DNA of 64,000 nt, from the NCBI GenBank assembly GCA_020086605.1, contig JACBWW010000048.1, positions 277,002-341,001 of the forward strand, given 5' to 3'. Every line of letters begins with the position of its first letter. The first letter of the stretch is position 1. Origin of the DNA: Lanius collurio (lineage: Eukaryota > Chordata > Aves > Passeriformes > Laniidae). The notes under the pieces were generated by a model, which was not told where the DNA came from, ran no database searches, and saw nothing but the letters and a program-made list of their open reading frames with translations. The position numbers and the translations under genes are program-made. Positions 13,003-24,914 of the stretch are shown here, in pieces.

Positions 13003-13084
13003 CTCATGCTAGGAAGAGTATACATGACACAAGCTGTTTCATACAGTTAATAATCATGATTCTCATCATCTTTTAATCAGGAGT

Positions 13085-13760
13085 GTGAGAGACTGGCCTA
13101 GTTAATGACTCAAACAACCAACCACTTGACCACCCAGGTGCAGAGGGTACACACCCATCACCGGAGTCTATAGCTGAGAGTTGAACAAGATAAGGGAAGA
13201 GGTTGGTAAGAGGCAAATGTTGCCTGTAGGCTAGTGCTTTTTATCATGTCTGTGCCCCTTTCATAATGGCTCAGGCATGAAAACACCTCCCAGGAAAGCA
13301 CGGGAACATTCATACATAGTCTGAAGGTATTCACCCCTTCTGATGGGCCATAATTGGCTCAATTGTGCTGACATGAGTGGCAGCTGTGGCATCTTGGGAG
13401 ATGTCATGGATCATGAAAGACTCCTGAAGTGTCCTGTGATCCACAGCCTTACACCATTCAATGTGAAACTCCTCGCCTCAGGAGGGGAACATGAGCATTC
13501 CCACCTGAACCTGAGCATACATAACCTGTGGAACTTTGGTGTTTTGTAGGCCTTTCCATTCCTGACAGATCAAGACAGCCATCACTACAGCCAACTGACA
13601 CTGAAACTGCAACAATCACATCTTGTTGTGAGATCCATGCATGGTGATGTCTCTCTATTACTTTCCAAATTTTTTTTGGTTGTTTTTTATATTAAAAATA
13701 TATATTTCTTTTTTTAAATATAGCTTTTGTATTGCTATATTACTACAGATAATAAACAAA
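13085..13760 (+). mobile_element. Possible old LTR-type retroelement segment
   Basis: The stretch is compositionally unlike its flanks. It has a GC-richer body (for example gatgggccataattggctca and aactcctcgcctcaggaggg), followed by a T/A-rich tail ending in aaatatagcttttgtattgc. It contains a 69-codon open frame (13343-13549) that I do not recognise as a protein. The organisation and some strings resemble dispersed bird LTR repeats, but I cannot name the family. The limits are approximate. Confidence 0.35.
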
Positions 13761-16756
13761 ATGGCTACATATGTGTTCCCCACCCATTGCAACCAAATTG
13801 TTCCAAAATAAACCCTACATGTATATATTTACAAACAGCAATCATTCAGTGCCGTTTCACTCTAATCTGTCCCAAGGAATCTATTACCAAGACCTGCATT
13901 ACCCTTGCCTTTTGGGGTGGGTTGTAGCTAGAATTAGTTTATATTATTTCCAGCCTTTGTAGGAAGACACCTGTCTTCCAAGACTTTTTGCTGGTAGAAT
14001 TATAAAAATTGCTTTTAAAAGTGATCAAAACACACATTTCTTTCTTCGGTTCCTTACTGATTTATTTTGAACTCGTGTGAGATGTATTCCAGGAATAACT
14101 TTCTTGCAAAATGTCACATTTAATTTGACATTGCTTTAGCTGAATAAGTGAAAGAAATTAGTTACTTGAGTATCTTTTGGTTTTTGTGCAAACAGAATGT
14201 TTTGCTCTTATAGTTTTACTTTTTCATTACGCTTTAATAAAAGACACTATGACATTCTAAATTAGGATTTAGACTTAGGAATTGCAAAATTAACTGAAGT
14301 AATAGTTATTTCCTAACTTCCTCAGTCGCTTCTATATGTGTGCTATCAAACTGACTGAAGGTTGTAAGATTTTATTTCTATTTCCTTATCTTCATACTAT
14401 CATGGGCTTGCTAAAGATCTTGCTAACTTCACACTGATGTTAATGATATCTTTCTCACCTTGTTCTTACAGATCCCAATCAAAATTCAGGAGTTCAAATG
14501 TTTTGTACTGTCATTAACTGCATTATTATTTTAAATCTTGAACGTCTTTATTATGAAGAAAATAATCCATTATGTTTACATAAGACATTTTCTCTCTCTG
14601 CGAATACCTTGAAATTATTTATCATTTGGACCAATTGAAGTTAATTTGATTTCCATTACACTTTTTACTCCTGCAATTTTTCATTGTACTTACCTGGCTG
14701 TTCCCATCACAATAACACCGACAACGGAAAATGAAGAAAAGAGATCAACAGACAAAAACTGGCTTGACTTTTAGTGCCCTGTTTTCTACATGAATTTCCT
14801 GCAGGAGTTAACTGACAGGAAGCCAAACAGGAGACTTGCAAGTAATCCTTTAACAGTACTTCCACAACAAGAGATCTAATCCTTTGAAATCATGAGCAGT
14901 AGGTAAAGTACAGTGACCTAGATCGGAAGTGAGTGTCAATGAACTGGGCCATTACAGAGATTAGGAACAAGCAAGCAAACAAACAAAGTAGATCCCTACC
15001 AACAGAAAAGGGAGCTTGGTTTTACCTTCTCAATGAATATTTGTTCTAACAAACAAAATATCCTTCTAAGGTATAACAAAAATCCCATGCAACATGCAAA
15101 TATAGAGCTCTGTTCAAACTGAATTAGTAACTTCTTGGCAAACTGGACACCCCTTTTGATTTTTTTAAAGCTTTTTTTCACCTCTTTTGAAAATCTAGTC
15201 TTGAAAATAAGCTGAAGAAGCACCACTAGGAATTCATCCCTCAAAGTAAATCCAAACCACACATCCAGCGAAACACCAAGAATTCATCTGACTAGATGTC
15301 ATTGTCTGTAATACAAATGTCGTCATCACAACTAGTCACCCTAGGCTCATTTGTCACCCATACATGTATTTGTCCAACGTACAACTCACCTCAATCTAAA
15401 GTAACTCTCTGAAACAGATCCTAAGTATTATGTCCTAGAAATCAGCAAAATGAATCTCATCCCTTGTACCCGGCCCTATGGCCATTTTGGATTGTTAATC
15501 TCACACTACATACATAGCTCTCTGTTACACATGTAAACATGCCAATTTCCAAACATAAGGTTTGTACTGACTTCTCTATGCCATGTGTAGATACCTATTT
15601 TACATACCACAAATTAATTCATATGAGCATATGGCTTCTATTAGCTTCAAACTGCACCTCAGAAACACGCATAATGAAAGAAATAATAGGATCCCATATT
15701 ATTAAAAAAAAAGACATTATTCCAAGTTATAGCCTACCATATTTAGTTAACATCCTCTAAGGTCATTATATAAAAACTGCATTAAAAGCTAAAATAAATA
15801 ATATTAATCATATAGATAGAACTAATTAATGAGGTGGAACACAGTGTCCTCTAATATAAAGATGGTTAAGCCATAATAAAGAAGGTCAACTATACTTTGA
15901 CCTAAGATCTGCTCATTCCAAATTAAAAAAAAAAAAGAAGTGCGTATATATGTAAGTTATTCTAATGTGGAGATTTTCTCTGGTAAGTTCAAGTTTCTAT
16001 AAATAAGATACCATATTCTCTGCAGCCATGATAAAAGAAAATTAAGTGTTATTTGATTTACATTATACTTCAAACCTTATAGGTATATTCTAATTTGCAT
16101 GTTTGGTTTCTTAACATGTAAAAGAAGATTTTTTAGGAGCTGATAGTCCCATTTTTATTCTAAAATATTTATTATAGACCAATTACATTTTATTATTTAA
16201 ATGATTTAAATCAAATTTCTCCTCACATAGAGAAGAAAGCTGGATCATACCCAAAGTATCAGAAAAAGAGGAAATTAAAGTAGCTTCCCTCTTCTTGCAC
16301 TTTTACACATTCAAGAAAATCACTCTAAAGTATTTTGAATGCACAATGCACAAATATCTCTAAAAATAGTAGGTTATCTGAAAACTCAGGTGTTTTTCAG
16401 GTTAGGTTAAAAAAAGGGTGTTTCTGCCAATTTGGAATACAATCAAATTTGTTCTCATTCCCTGTCTGTAAAAGGAGTAGAGCATATCCAGCTTCACAGG
16501 AATGCTGCCACAGCCTGCATAATGCTTTTCCTGTAAGGCACAGAAGTGTCCGTAGAAAACTTTTGCCTTCAACACAAGATTCAAGATTCAGATCAGTGAA
16601 CTTGCTCAGTTTCCTCTTAGAGTCTGTTTCCTTTCAGGTATGGCTCCTGAAGTTGCTCACCACCAGTCTACATTAGAATGTACTCTGTTTAGCCATTTTT
16701 GTATGGCAATGACATATTTCTTCTCTTTGGCTATTTTTTGGACTTTTTTGGGAAAT

Positions 16757-16893
16757 AGTCACAGAAACACAAGAGTCTGAGTTGGAAGCTACGCAGAAGG
16801 ATCATCAAGTCCAACTCTTGAGTGAATGGCCCGTATGCGGGCTGAACCCATGACCTTGATGTTATTAGCACCAGGCTCTGACCAACTGAGCTC
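16757..16893 (-). mobile_element. tRNA-Ile-derived SINE with CR1-like tail (TguSINE1-like)
   Basis: Read on the minus strand, 16893-16826 is a decayed tRNA-Ile(AAT)-like head. It keeps gctcagttggtcagagc (A-box region), tgctaataacatcaaggtca (anticodon loop) and gggttcagcccgcatacggg (B-box region). Downstream, 16825-16757 reads like the CR1 3' tail (agttggacttgatgatcctt), ending in degenerate TGTGACT/TGTG repeats. Head plus CR1 tail is the layout of TguSINE1, mobilised by CR1 in songbirds. It is a SINE and not a working tRNA gene, because several stem and B-box positions are mutated. Confidence 0.8.
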
Positions 16894-17108
16894 ATCTATT
16901 ATAGGCAAAAAAAAAGACTGGAACATTACATTACATCAACAGGAACACACATATTGCCAGTGAAAAGTGAAAAAGTGAATGAATGCTAACATAAAATTTC
17001 ATGTCAGAAGAGTTCTATAAACAGCTATTCTAAAAAATAGAATAGGTCAGCAGCCACCTTTGTTAAATAAGTTAACAGTAAATTTCTGCTATTGGATCAC
17101 AGGAATAT

Positions 17109-17146
17109 ATCTATATATATATATATAGATAGATAGATAGATAGAT
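17109..17146. repeat. (TA)n-(GATA)n compound microsatellite
   Basis: About eight TA units pass directly into five to six GATA units. This is a short compound tract in intronic sequence. Confidence 0.93.
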
Positions 17147-20023
17147 ACAAAAATGTTATAAACTACTGTAACACAACCAGTGCTGTGATATATGTAAGGG
17201 AATCAGCAAAGTTTAGTCTGATGTATTCACTATGCAGTGTAAAACTACTGTGCCACTGCTGTCTCCACTTTTTCAGCAGGAGGTTTCTTCTGTTTTATTC
17301 TGTTTTATTCTTAATTCTTTCTATAAGTAATAGTCACATATGGATAAATTGCAATTTCTGATTCTGGCATGCTGCTGCTCTGCTCTGAGTTTTACAATGT
17401 AATTTCAAGTTGCTATTAATATAAGGTATGTCCTTTGTATTTTCATATATCTTTCTGCTGAGTGAAAAAAATTGATGTAGTGAAACTGCTAACAAGCTGA
17501 GCCTTTGAAACCATGGGCAGGTGATGAAAGCCACTTCATGTCTAAAGCATCCCCAGGTCACAGCTGTCACACTCACTGCAATTCATTGTTGTCACAATCT
17601 GCTGTCCCTGCTTGTTGTTGCTCTCCTCTTATTCATCCAACTCATATATCTAAACATTCCATTACAAAAAGACATCTAATGTTCGTCTCATGTTCGAAAG
17701 GGCACAACACTCTTCTGAAATATAATTCTGAAGATTTTAGAGCTCAGAGTTCACTGCCAAATCTAAGGTGTTGCTTTGTAAGGCTTCCCTTGTAATTTTG
17801 TCTTTGTCTCATCTCCTGAACATAGCAGCGTAAAATGTTTAGTTAGTACATGATCTCAGCTTTATTCCAACTTCTTATCATGAAGAAATGAAATATTGCC
17901 CAGTAATAGAAAGGCATTTGAAGCTTTGTGAGTTTAAAGATAACAGCACAAGCTGTGAACTCGGCGAATTGGAAGGAAAGGTCAGCAAGTCATCTACTGT
18001 GGCACTGTTCACAAAGGCAGTTCTTCTATCCAATAAACCTGGTTGCTCATGAAGTGAAGACTGATTTTCTAAGACTTAATTTTGTTCTTTGTTACTTAAT
18101 TAGATATGGTTACTCTCAATTTACTTTTCAGAGTAGAAATTTCTCACAGGCCTTCTAACTTTCAAGTACTTTACACTGGTAAATATGCTGTACTCCAATT
18201 TCAAATCTATGCTGTCCTTTCAGATTACAACTACAAACTCTGAGATAAGCGATTCAAAAACTTTTCAAGGCAATTTGTGGAAACATTGATACTAAGGAAA
18301 AATATTTCAGTAAAATTAGGGTTAAAAAAATGAGTCAAACCATAAGGAAAACAAAACCAAGACATCTGAAAATGTAGCAGTAAAAAACTGGAAGCTATAA
18401 TTCTAATAACAAACAGTTTCATGAAAGAGAGCAACTGCACTATTTATCCATTCCTGTAAAAATAAAGAAAAAGGAGGTTTGACCTTCTCACTTACATTTA
18501 TTCTTGAAGATATTTATTTTGATTGTAGTATAAGTTATTATTCATAAACATTATATTGCCAGCACAAGGTTCAAGAAGTATGCTGATTACAGTTTCCTGC
18601 TCAGCTATTCAGTGCTTATAATTCAATGGACATTAAAATCACAGCCTCTGACTATGCCTAGAGAGGAACAGGTAAATTGCCAGTGACATTATGTCCATCC
18701 CCATGGGAAGAAAATCCCACAACAATGACCTCATGCTTTTAAGTTGCTGGGGTTTATGTTTCAATCCAGTTCAGTATTAAAAAAATAGGAACATAATTGC
18801 TTGTGTACTGTGCTACCTCTATCCACATGACCATATCCATCTACAATAGATAATAACAGAGGACATAAATCTAGACCTGTTGTACCACAATGGGGCTGAA
18901 GGAATGAACAGGAATGGCCTGCCTGCAAGAGCAAGTTCCTTAGCCCTTATAGTACTCTTGAAATAACTATGTGCAGCAAGATCGTGCATTTAGAAGTGAG
19001 TTTTGAGTGACAGATTAAAACTTGTGTTTATAGATTCACCTGTAGTAGAAATGTATTGTGAGCAATATGTCACAGACCTTCCCTGAAGAAGTCACAGCAG
19101 CACTTCACTAATGCCTCCACCATGTTCTACATAAATGACCCAAAATCCTTAACTTATCTGGGCAGATTTCAAAAGAAATGTGTGTTTCATTCTCAGATGT
19201 GCACACTTTTCTAAAGAGAACTTAGGTTAATTTGGTCATTTAAAAAAATTTCATTGAAATCCACATATTCTTAAATTATGGTTATGTGCAAACCAGATGG
19301 GAACATGAAACCTGGTTTGTCAAATAACTTGCACAGGATGTTATGCCAGGAGTTATGCAAAAGTTGGCAGCTACAATGAATATTTAATTAGCATGAATAT
19401 GAGAGCTGAATTTTCAAAAATGACAGAGATACATACTGTAGATTATTAACAAACAAATGCTTAAATAAGCAAGATTTTGGAAAGAAATTATGATTTTCCA
19501 GTTACAATGTGCTGATAGAATGTGCCAGAGAGCCTAAATTGCCAGGTAATTTCAAGGTCTTCACCTAGGTTATAAGGAACCTATCTCCGGTAGAGAAAGT
19601 AGATGAGCTACAAAAATGAACTTGCTAAGAAGTAAAGGACCTCCAGGATAAGGAAAATTTTCTGGCATGGGACTGCCTATGGTTAAAATAATACACACAG
19701 TTACATGATGACAGTGTCTCCCTTTCAGAGTCCAACAGTTTTAAACCTACTAGACAGGTTTAGACCACATGAGCCAAAAGTACTTCTCAGTTAAGTGCTT
19801 CCTGGGTCCAGCAATGTTCCTATAATGCGGCTAGATCTGTGAACAGAGCAGGACCTGCTTTCCACAAAAGGAAACCATTTTTACATGGCCTATGAGATAT
19901 GTTGTACTCAAATGTATCTGATTTTGGTAACTGGAGACAAAGATCAGGGTCACACTGGAGTATGCTCCCATAGACATATTTAAATGTAGGCCATGGTAAC
20001 TGAGGCAATTTTAATAGCTACAA

Positions 20024-20052
20024 CTAGCTTGTAAATCAACTTTACAAGCTAG
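20024..20052. repeat. Perfect 12-bp hairpin, 5-base loop
   Basis: The left arm ctagcttgtaaa (20024-20035) and right arm tttacaagctag (20041-20052) are exactly complementary around the loop tcaac. The partial motif agcttgt recurs just downstream (20058-20064). The arms are too short for a typical microRNA precursor. It could be a decayed inverted-repeat terminus or a local structural element. Confidence 0.85.
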
Positions 20053-22137
20053 AAGTCAGCTTGTCAAAGCTTAGAAACAGATGGTTACCAATGCTCATGA
20101 AGGTCAAATTTTGTACTCTTTTATATGAAATCAAATAGCTCACAGAAAATGAAAGAAGGGAAAATAGCATGAAAATAGTGAAGACAAAGTTTTGCTGGCA
20201 CAGTAATTCGTATGTCAGGTGTCATTTAGCATGTGCTCCATCTCAATCTTTATTTTTTCTCTGTAGTACCAGTGGTCACTGCTCCAATTAAGAAAATAAA
20301 TTTAGAATGAAATAAAGCGCCCTGTGTGTTTCAAGAGAACATTAGTGTCATGTAACTCTTAGTAAATACCGATCAAGTAAAAATAGGAAAATAAAGGTGC
20401 AAAAATTACCAAGTAATCAGACAGTTAGTTGTCACTGTTTGCCCCCCAGGGACGGCAAGATCACGACATGAAGCAGGTCAGAGGTGCATGGTCAGAGCAT
20501 CACTGAGATCCATTTAATGGAGAGCTTCTGTTACAGTGTGGTTTGCAAATATGAAGTTACATTACTAGTCCAGATTAACCACCCACCAAGACTGACAAGT
20601 AAAGTGGCAAGTCATCCATTTCTAAATATTATTCTTAGAGTAAAAAAAATAACTCCCTGCTTCTCAAAACAACTCTGCAGGTGCAAGGATAGAGGACACA
20701 ACTGTCCTTCGCTGTTTTGCCTTGGCTGTGTGTGAAAGAGATAATTCTCACAGAATGTGAGAAAGCTGAAGGACTTCTCAGGAAAAGCTTCTCTGCCAGC
20801 TTTTTAGTAGCCATAGTTAGTTAGCAGCAGAGTGCTTATAGTCCCAAGATATGGACAAGAGAGAAACTAGGGCGGGATCCAGTCTTGTTTGCACACCACG
20901 AAAATAAACAATTCTCCTCAAACCAGTATCTTAACTACTCATGTCAACAAAGGCAAGAAAGGGATGGCACTGAAGGCCTCCAAAGATGCTACATTTGGAA
21001 GTGTAGGTGACTAAATTAGGCCATCAGATCACATTTTTCTAGGTCAATAAAACCATAGATTTGTTGAGTTTTAACTGAACATTTCTTAGTAATTCTATGT
21101 TTTGTCAGGCTAAAGAAAAAAGGTGGACCAGTGTGTTGAATGTCAGACTTCTTCACTCTGCTTAAATCATTATGAACTTCAAAACTTTTGTAATTCCTGA
21201 TTTGAAGGTCCAAGAGGTTCTAAGTTTACCTAATTTATGTCAAAGGAATTGCTTGAGAGGACAGATTTCCAGCATAGACATGAAAACCCACATAAACTGT
21301 ATCTATTTCTAAGATACACTAGATAAAAGAATAAAAGTTTGTGTACTTTCTGTTTCTCATTTATTAGAACTAAAGAAGGGTAAGATGCAAAATGCGTATG
21401 TTAGATCTGAATAAAGATCAAATCATAGTCATCAAATGGTAACAGAGAAATGCCTTTTAAAATGAAATGCCTTTAACATGAAAACAGATCACCTTCAGTA
21501 AGAGGAAGAAATGCCTCTGGTAAATATTTCTATGAATTAATATAAAATTAATTTTAAAGGCCACAAATAAAACCTAAAACAGGTAGACAAGTTCAGATAT
21601 CAGCTATTTTTGAGATATCCCTATAATACTGGCCTGCAGATTACTGCAACTGTTCCGTTCTACTTCATTCTAACTTTGTTCTGGAATTTGGCAAATTTAG
21701 GTTCTACAGGTAAAGTATCAAACTTTTCAGCTTTCTTCAGATAACTTAGAGCATTTCAGTTCAAATGCTCAGATTTTAAATTTGGAAGAACAATCCCTTC
21801 TAATATAAGAAAAGAGTAATTTTTTCCTTAATATCTCAAGAAACGTTGTTAGATTACAGGCTAGGAAATATGAGAAATCACGAAGCTGTGTATGAAAATT
21901 CTTCAACTAGAGTATTGCTTTAATACTGATTCAGAGAGAGAGAGGGAAACTGAGAAGGTAACAGTGGCCACCAGTAGTCTGTTGTGCCCCCAGAATCACC
22001 ATACTTAGTTCTCTTGTATTTACTGACTTTATGATTTACCTTAGAATATTTGACACCTATACATGTTTATAATATTTATGATGGCTGGGAGTGGGCTACA
22101 GTTTGGTGTTTTTTGGTTTGGTTTGTTCTGTAGTTAC

Positions 22138-22310
22138 CTTAATAACAGATGTCTCCACTCTGGATGGAGGGCTCTGCACTTGTGCTGCTGCTGCCATGTT
22201 GGCGATGGTGCTGAGGTGGTTCATCTGGCTCATTGCCATTGTGACAGAGGCTGGAGGTAGGCTCACGGGAATCAGCGGGTGGGGCATCATCATAAAAGGA
22301 AGTTCCAACC
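22138..22310 (-). CDS. DACH1: DACH1 internal exon (LELPFMMMPHP... segment)
   Basis: This 173-nt exon runs in phase 1 and out phase 0, giving 57 codons after the shared Gly codon. It begins LELPFMMMPHPLIPVSLPPA, continues SVTMAMSQMNHLSTIANMAA, and ends SPPSRVETSVIK. This is a highly conserved DACH1 block. The paralogue DACH2 differs at several of these positions in my memory, so DACH1 is preferred. The acceptor is ccaacag|GG and the donor is AAG|gtaact. The Met/Ala-rich, hydrophobic character is unusual for a linker and suggests a protein-interaction segment. That role is inferred. Confidence 0.97.
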
Positions 22311-22848
22311 CTGTTGGGGAGGAAAATAGGGAAATAGGTTTATGCATCTTTTTTTAAGCACTATCTTCTTTTTCTCCTGATGGACAATATTCAAGTGATG
22401 GGTGACAAGATGGTTCACACTGCAGGAAAAAGCAGCTCTATGTCAGTTCTCTTCTGGGAGATGCATGGGTGAATCACTAGCCTCCATGGAGGGTTTCTAG
22501 CCCTAAGGAGAGGCTATTACACCTCTTAGTTCGTTCATATCTGTGTAATGTATGATATCATTGCTAAGCAATGGCTATTTATTATAGTTTTTGATATCTG
22601 CTGTAAGGTGCCTTAGCAATGCATCACTATGCCACTGATGCACAGGTTAGCAGTTATTTTAAGTATCAATTTTATTGCATACGTGTTCGTTCTTTACTGT
22701 CTCCACTTCCCCTGCTTAATACTTTAAAGGAAGTATTCCAGTATTCTGCACATCCTTGATTTTTTCATTGCCTATTTATATAAACACAAAAAAAGAGACA
22801 GGAACTAGAAAACTGCTGATGTTAGTGCTGAAAGATGTCAACCCGTAC
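22311..22848 (-). other. DACH1: Short DACH1 intron, 538 bp
   Basis: The donor is AATG|gtacgg and the acceptor is cctccccaacag, in phase 1. This intron is tiny compared with its neighbours (12.9 kb and at least 41 kb). I see no repeat or gene in it. A pyrimidine-rich stretch precedes the acceptor. Confidence 0.93.
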
Positions 22849-23004
22849 CATTTGGCAGAAGGTGGTTCTGTTGAAGAGGGTTGAGAGGATGGCTAACTGG
22901 AACATTATGCTGTCCAGGCAAGTTGGGGTGGTTAACAGAGGCCTGTGATCCTTGGGTGGGGGGAGACTGAAGTTTTTCTTTATCCCAAGAACCATCACTG
23001 CTGC
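22849..23004 (-). CDS. DACH1: DACH1 internal exon (variable linker, SSDGSWDKE... segment)
   Basis: This 156-nt exon runs in phase 1 and out phase 1, so it could be skipped without breaking the frame. The peptide begins SSDGSWDKEKLQSPPTQGSQ, continues ASVNHPNLPGQHNVPVSHPL, and ends NPLQQNHLLPN. The start SSDGSWDKE and the end LQQ-HLLPNG match DACH1. The middle differs from the human sequence as I remember it, so this is the fast-evolving part of the linker. I chose the acceptor attccccacag|GC because the GC completes the Gly codon of the usual SVG-SSDG junction. Two further AG sites four and seven bases downstream are out of that register or less likely. Human DACH1 isoforms differ by central exons, so alternative use here is plausible. 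Confidence 0.93.
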
Positions 23005-24914
23005 CTGTGGGGAATGAATATATATTATTTGGATGAATGAAGACTCCAAATTTTCAGTTTCTGAATTTGGAAGCAAGGCCAGCATTCTAACCTTTTTTGC
23101 AAGTGGCAATTCTTTTTTATTTTCTTTTTTTAATATGTGGGTTGGGGAAAGGACTGTAGGGTTGGGGGTTTTTTCCACCCTCTGAAAGGGGTATTAAGAA
23201 AAACTTTTTAAAGTTAAGAGCTAGCACATAAACCTAAAAGTATTAGAGACATGCTCATTCACATGAAGTCTGTGTTTTGTGTATATTTTACACACACTTT
23301 TCCCATCCTTAGAAAAAAAAATTACAGACAGCATTTTTTTAATGTGTGAGAGAATATTTTTGCCTGAAAAATGTCTAACAAAAAAAAGTCCTGTTGTGTG
23401 AATTAAATTTCAACTACAGTTACACTGTGTCCTGTATTTGTGAATAAATAAACATTACATGAAGTAACTGAAAATTCAATTTATTGAGGGCACCAACATG
23501 CCTGCATATATGCTTTGCTGATTATTCTATTTTGTATATTTAATTTTTATTTCATATTATTAAAATGTAAGGGATTACATATTCTTGAAGTCTTCTGCTA
23601 ATGGAACAGACTAACAGCAAAGAAGAATGTGGACAAACAAGTACTGAGATGAACAATAATTCATGTGTTTGAGAAACACCCTTTTTCACTATTGCAGACT
23701 TCCTCATAACAAATAACCATAGAATTAATTAAGATACAATTAAAGGACAATAAGATACACTCTGTATAAAGGACAATATCAATCAATATCTCATTATTAA
23801 TTTGTACATTTATATGAAATGGAAAGGTTAAAATCTTCGTACCTGACGAGCTGTATTATTCTTGGTGTGTACTTACATATAATGCTGAGATTGAGTGTAT
23901 GTGTGTTTATGCATGCACAGTAATCTATACACTCACCATACAGATTTATTTACCATAAACAATCAATAAACAGTGTTTGAATATATTAATAAATATGGAT
24001 ATATGCATGCATTCTCAGCAGTATTAATATACCCATCAGCAATATATGATCGCTTCCCTTTTCATGTAGAGCACAATTTCAACCTCCTGACTTTGAAAAT
24101 GTCTACTATTTTCATGGGAGCATCTCTTGATAGGGACTTTAGGATAATATAAGTCAAGATGTATTTGATCTATGCTCAGTTTCTATTTAGCATTATGGAT
24201 TATAGTAAAATGCATATTTCTGCATGTTTTTCTATATACATCCTACTCCTTAATGAAAACAGGGCTTGAAAAACAACAGGAATGATACCATCTCCTTCTT
24301 ACTTCAGTAGAAAGGGGATAAGCCCATTAGTCTTGACATATTTTACCATCGTTTTCATTGGATGACAAAAGCACAGAAGTTGGTAGAATTCCAATTTAAT
24401 TTCTCTAGATCTATTAAAAACCTGATTGTAAAAGCTGTACAACATAGTTTATAATGAAAAATACTCCATTATTGCCATGATTTTCTTTCCCTAGTTACTT
24501 CAGGAAGACAGTTAAGGCTCAATATAAATTCTAACTCATTAGCTCAATACTGTCTCAATCCCAGTGTAAATTGTTCAGAAGTAGGTAATGAAAATTCAGT
24601 CCAAAGTCTTCTGCAATCAAACAAAGCAATTTTATGAAACAATGAAGAGAATCAATTATATGAGGTACTTTTATTATTTTACAAGAAATTTTCATAACCT
24701 TTATGCAGTGAACATACTTGAGCTGGTAAATACATTATTCGAATCTCATGACCTCTGACAAGTGAACAGGTTTTCTTGTATTTTGAGAACTGAGACACTC
24801 TCAAAAAGTTTGAACATACTTTTAAACACATAGTGAAGCAGCTAAAATTATTTGGAAAAATATTTTTTTTCCATTGAACTTTATATTCTCTAATTTTCTG
24901 CTTTTTACCATTGT

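Larger units (their letters stand above)
9287..22137 (-). other. DACH1: DACH1 intron, 12.9 kb
   Basis: This intron joins the exon ending in AAG|gtaact (22138) to the exon starting gtctag|GAA (9286), in phase 0. It contains a CR1 3' fragment (12853-13002), a possible LTR-type element (13085-13760), a tRNA-Ile/CR1 SINE (16757-16893), a TA/GATA tract near 17109 and a perfect 12-bp hairpin at 20024. I see no coding exon or RNA gene in it. Some unique stretches, such as 11160-11340 and 19370-19480, look like candidate conserved non-coding elements. Confidence 0.9.

Noticed and set aside
16826..16893. Minus-strand tRNA-Ile(AAT)-like sequence
   Set aside because: Stem and B-box positions are mutated and it is joined to a CR1-like tail, so it is the head of a SINE and not a functional tRNA gene.
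22063..22357. Plus-strand open frames of 65-88 codons
   Set aside because: They lie antisense to the DACH1 exon at 22138-22310. Their openness is a by-product of the conserved exon on the other strand.
22822..23178. 118-codon minus-strand frame beginning upstream of the DACH1 exon
   Set aside because: It reads the exon in the wrong frame. The DACH1 frame with AG/GT borders is the real one.
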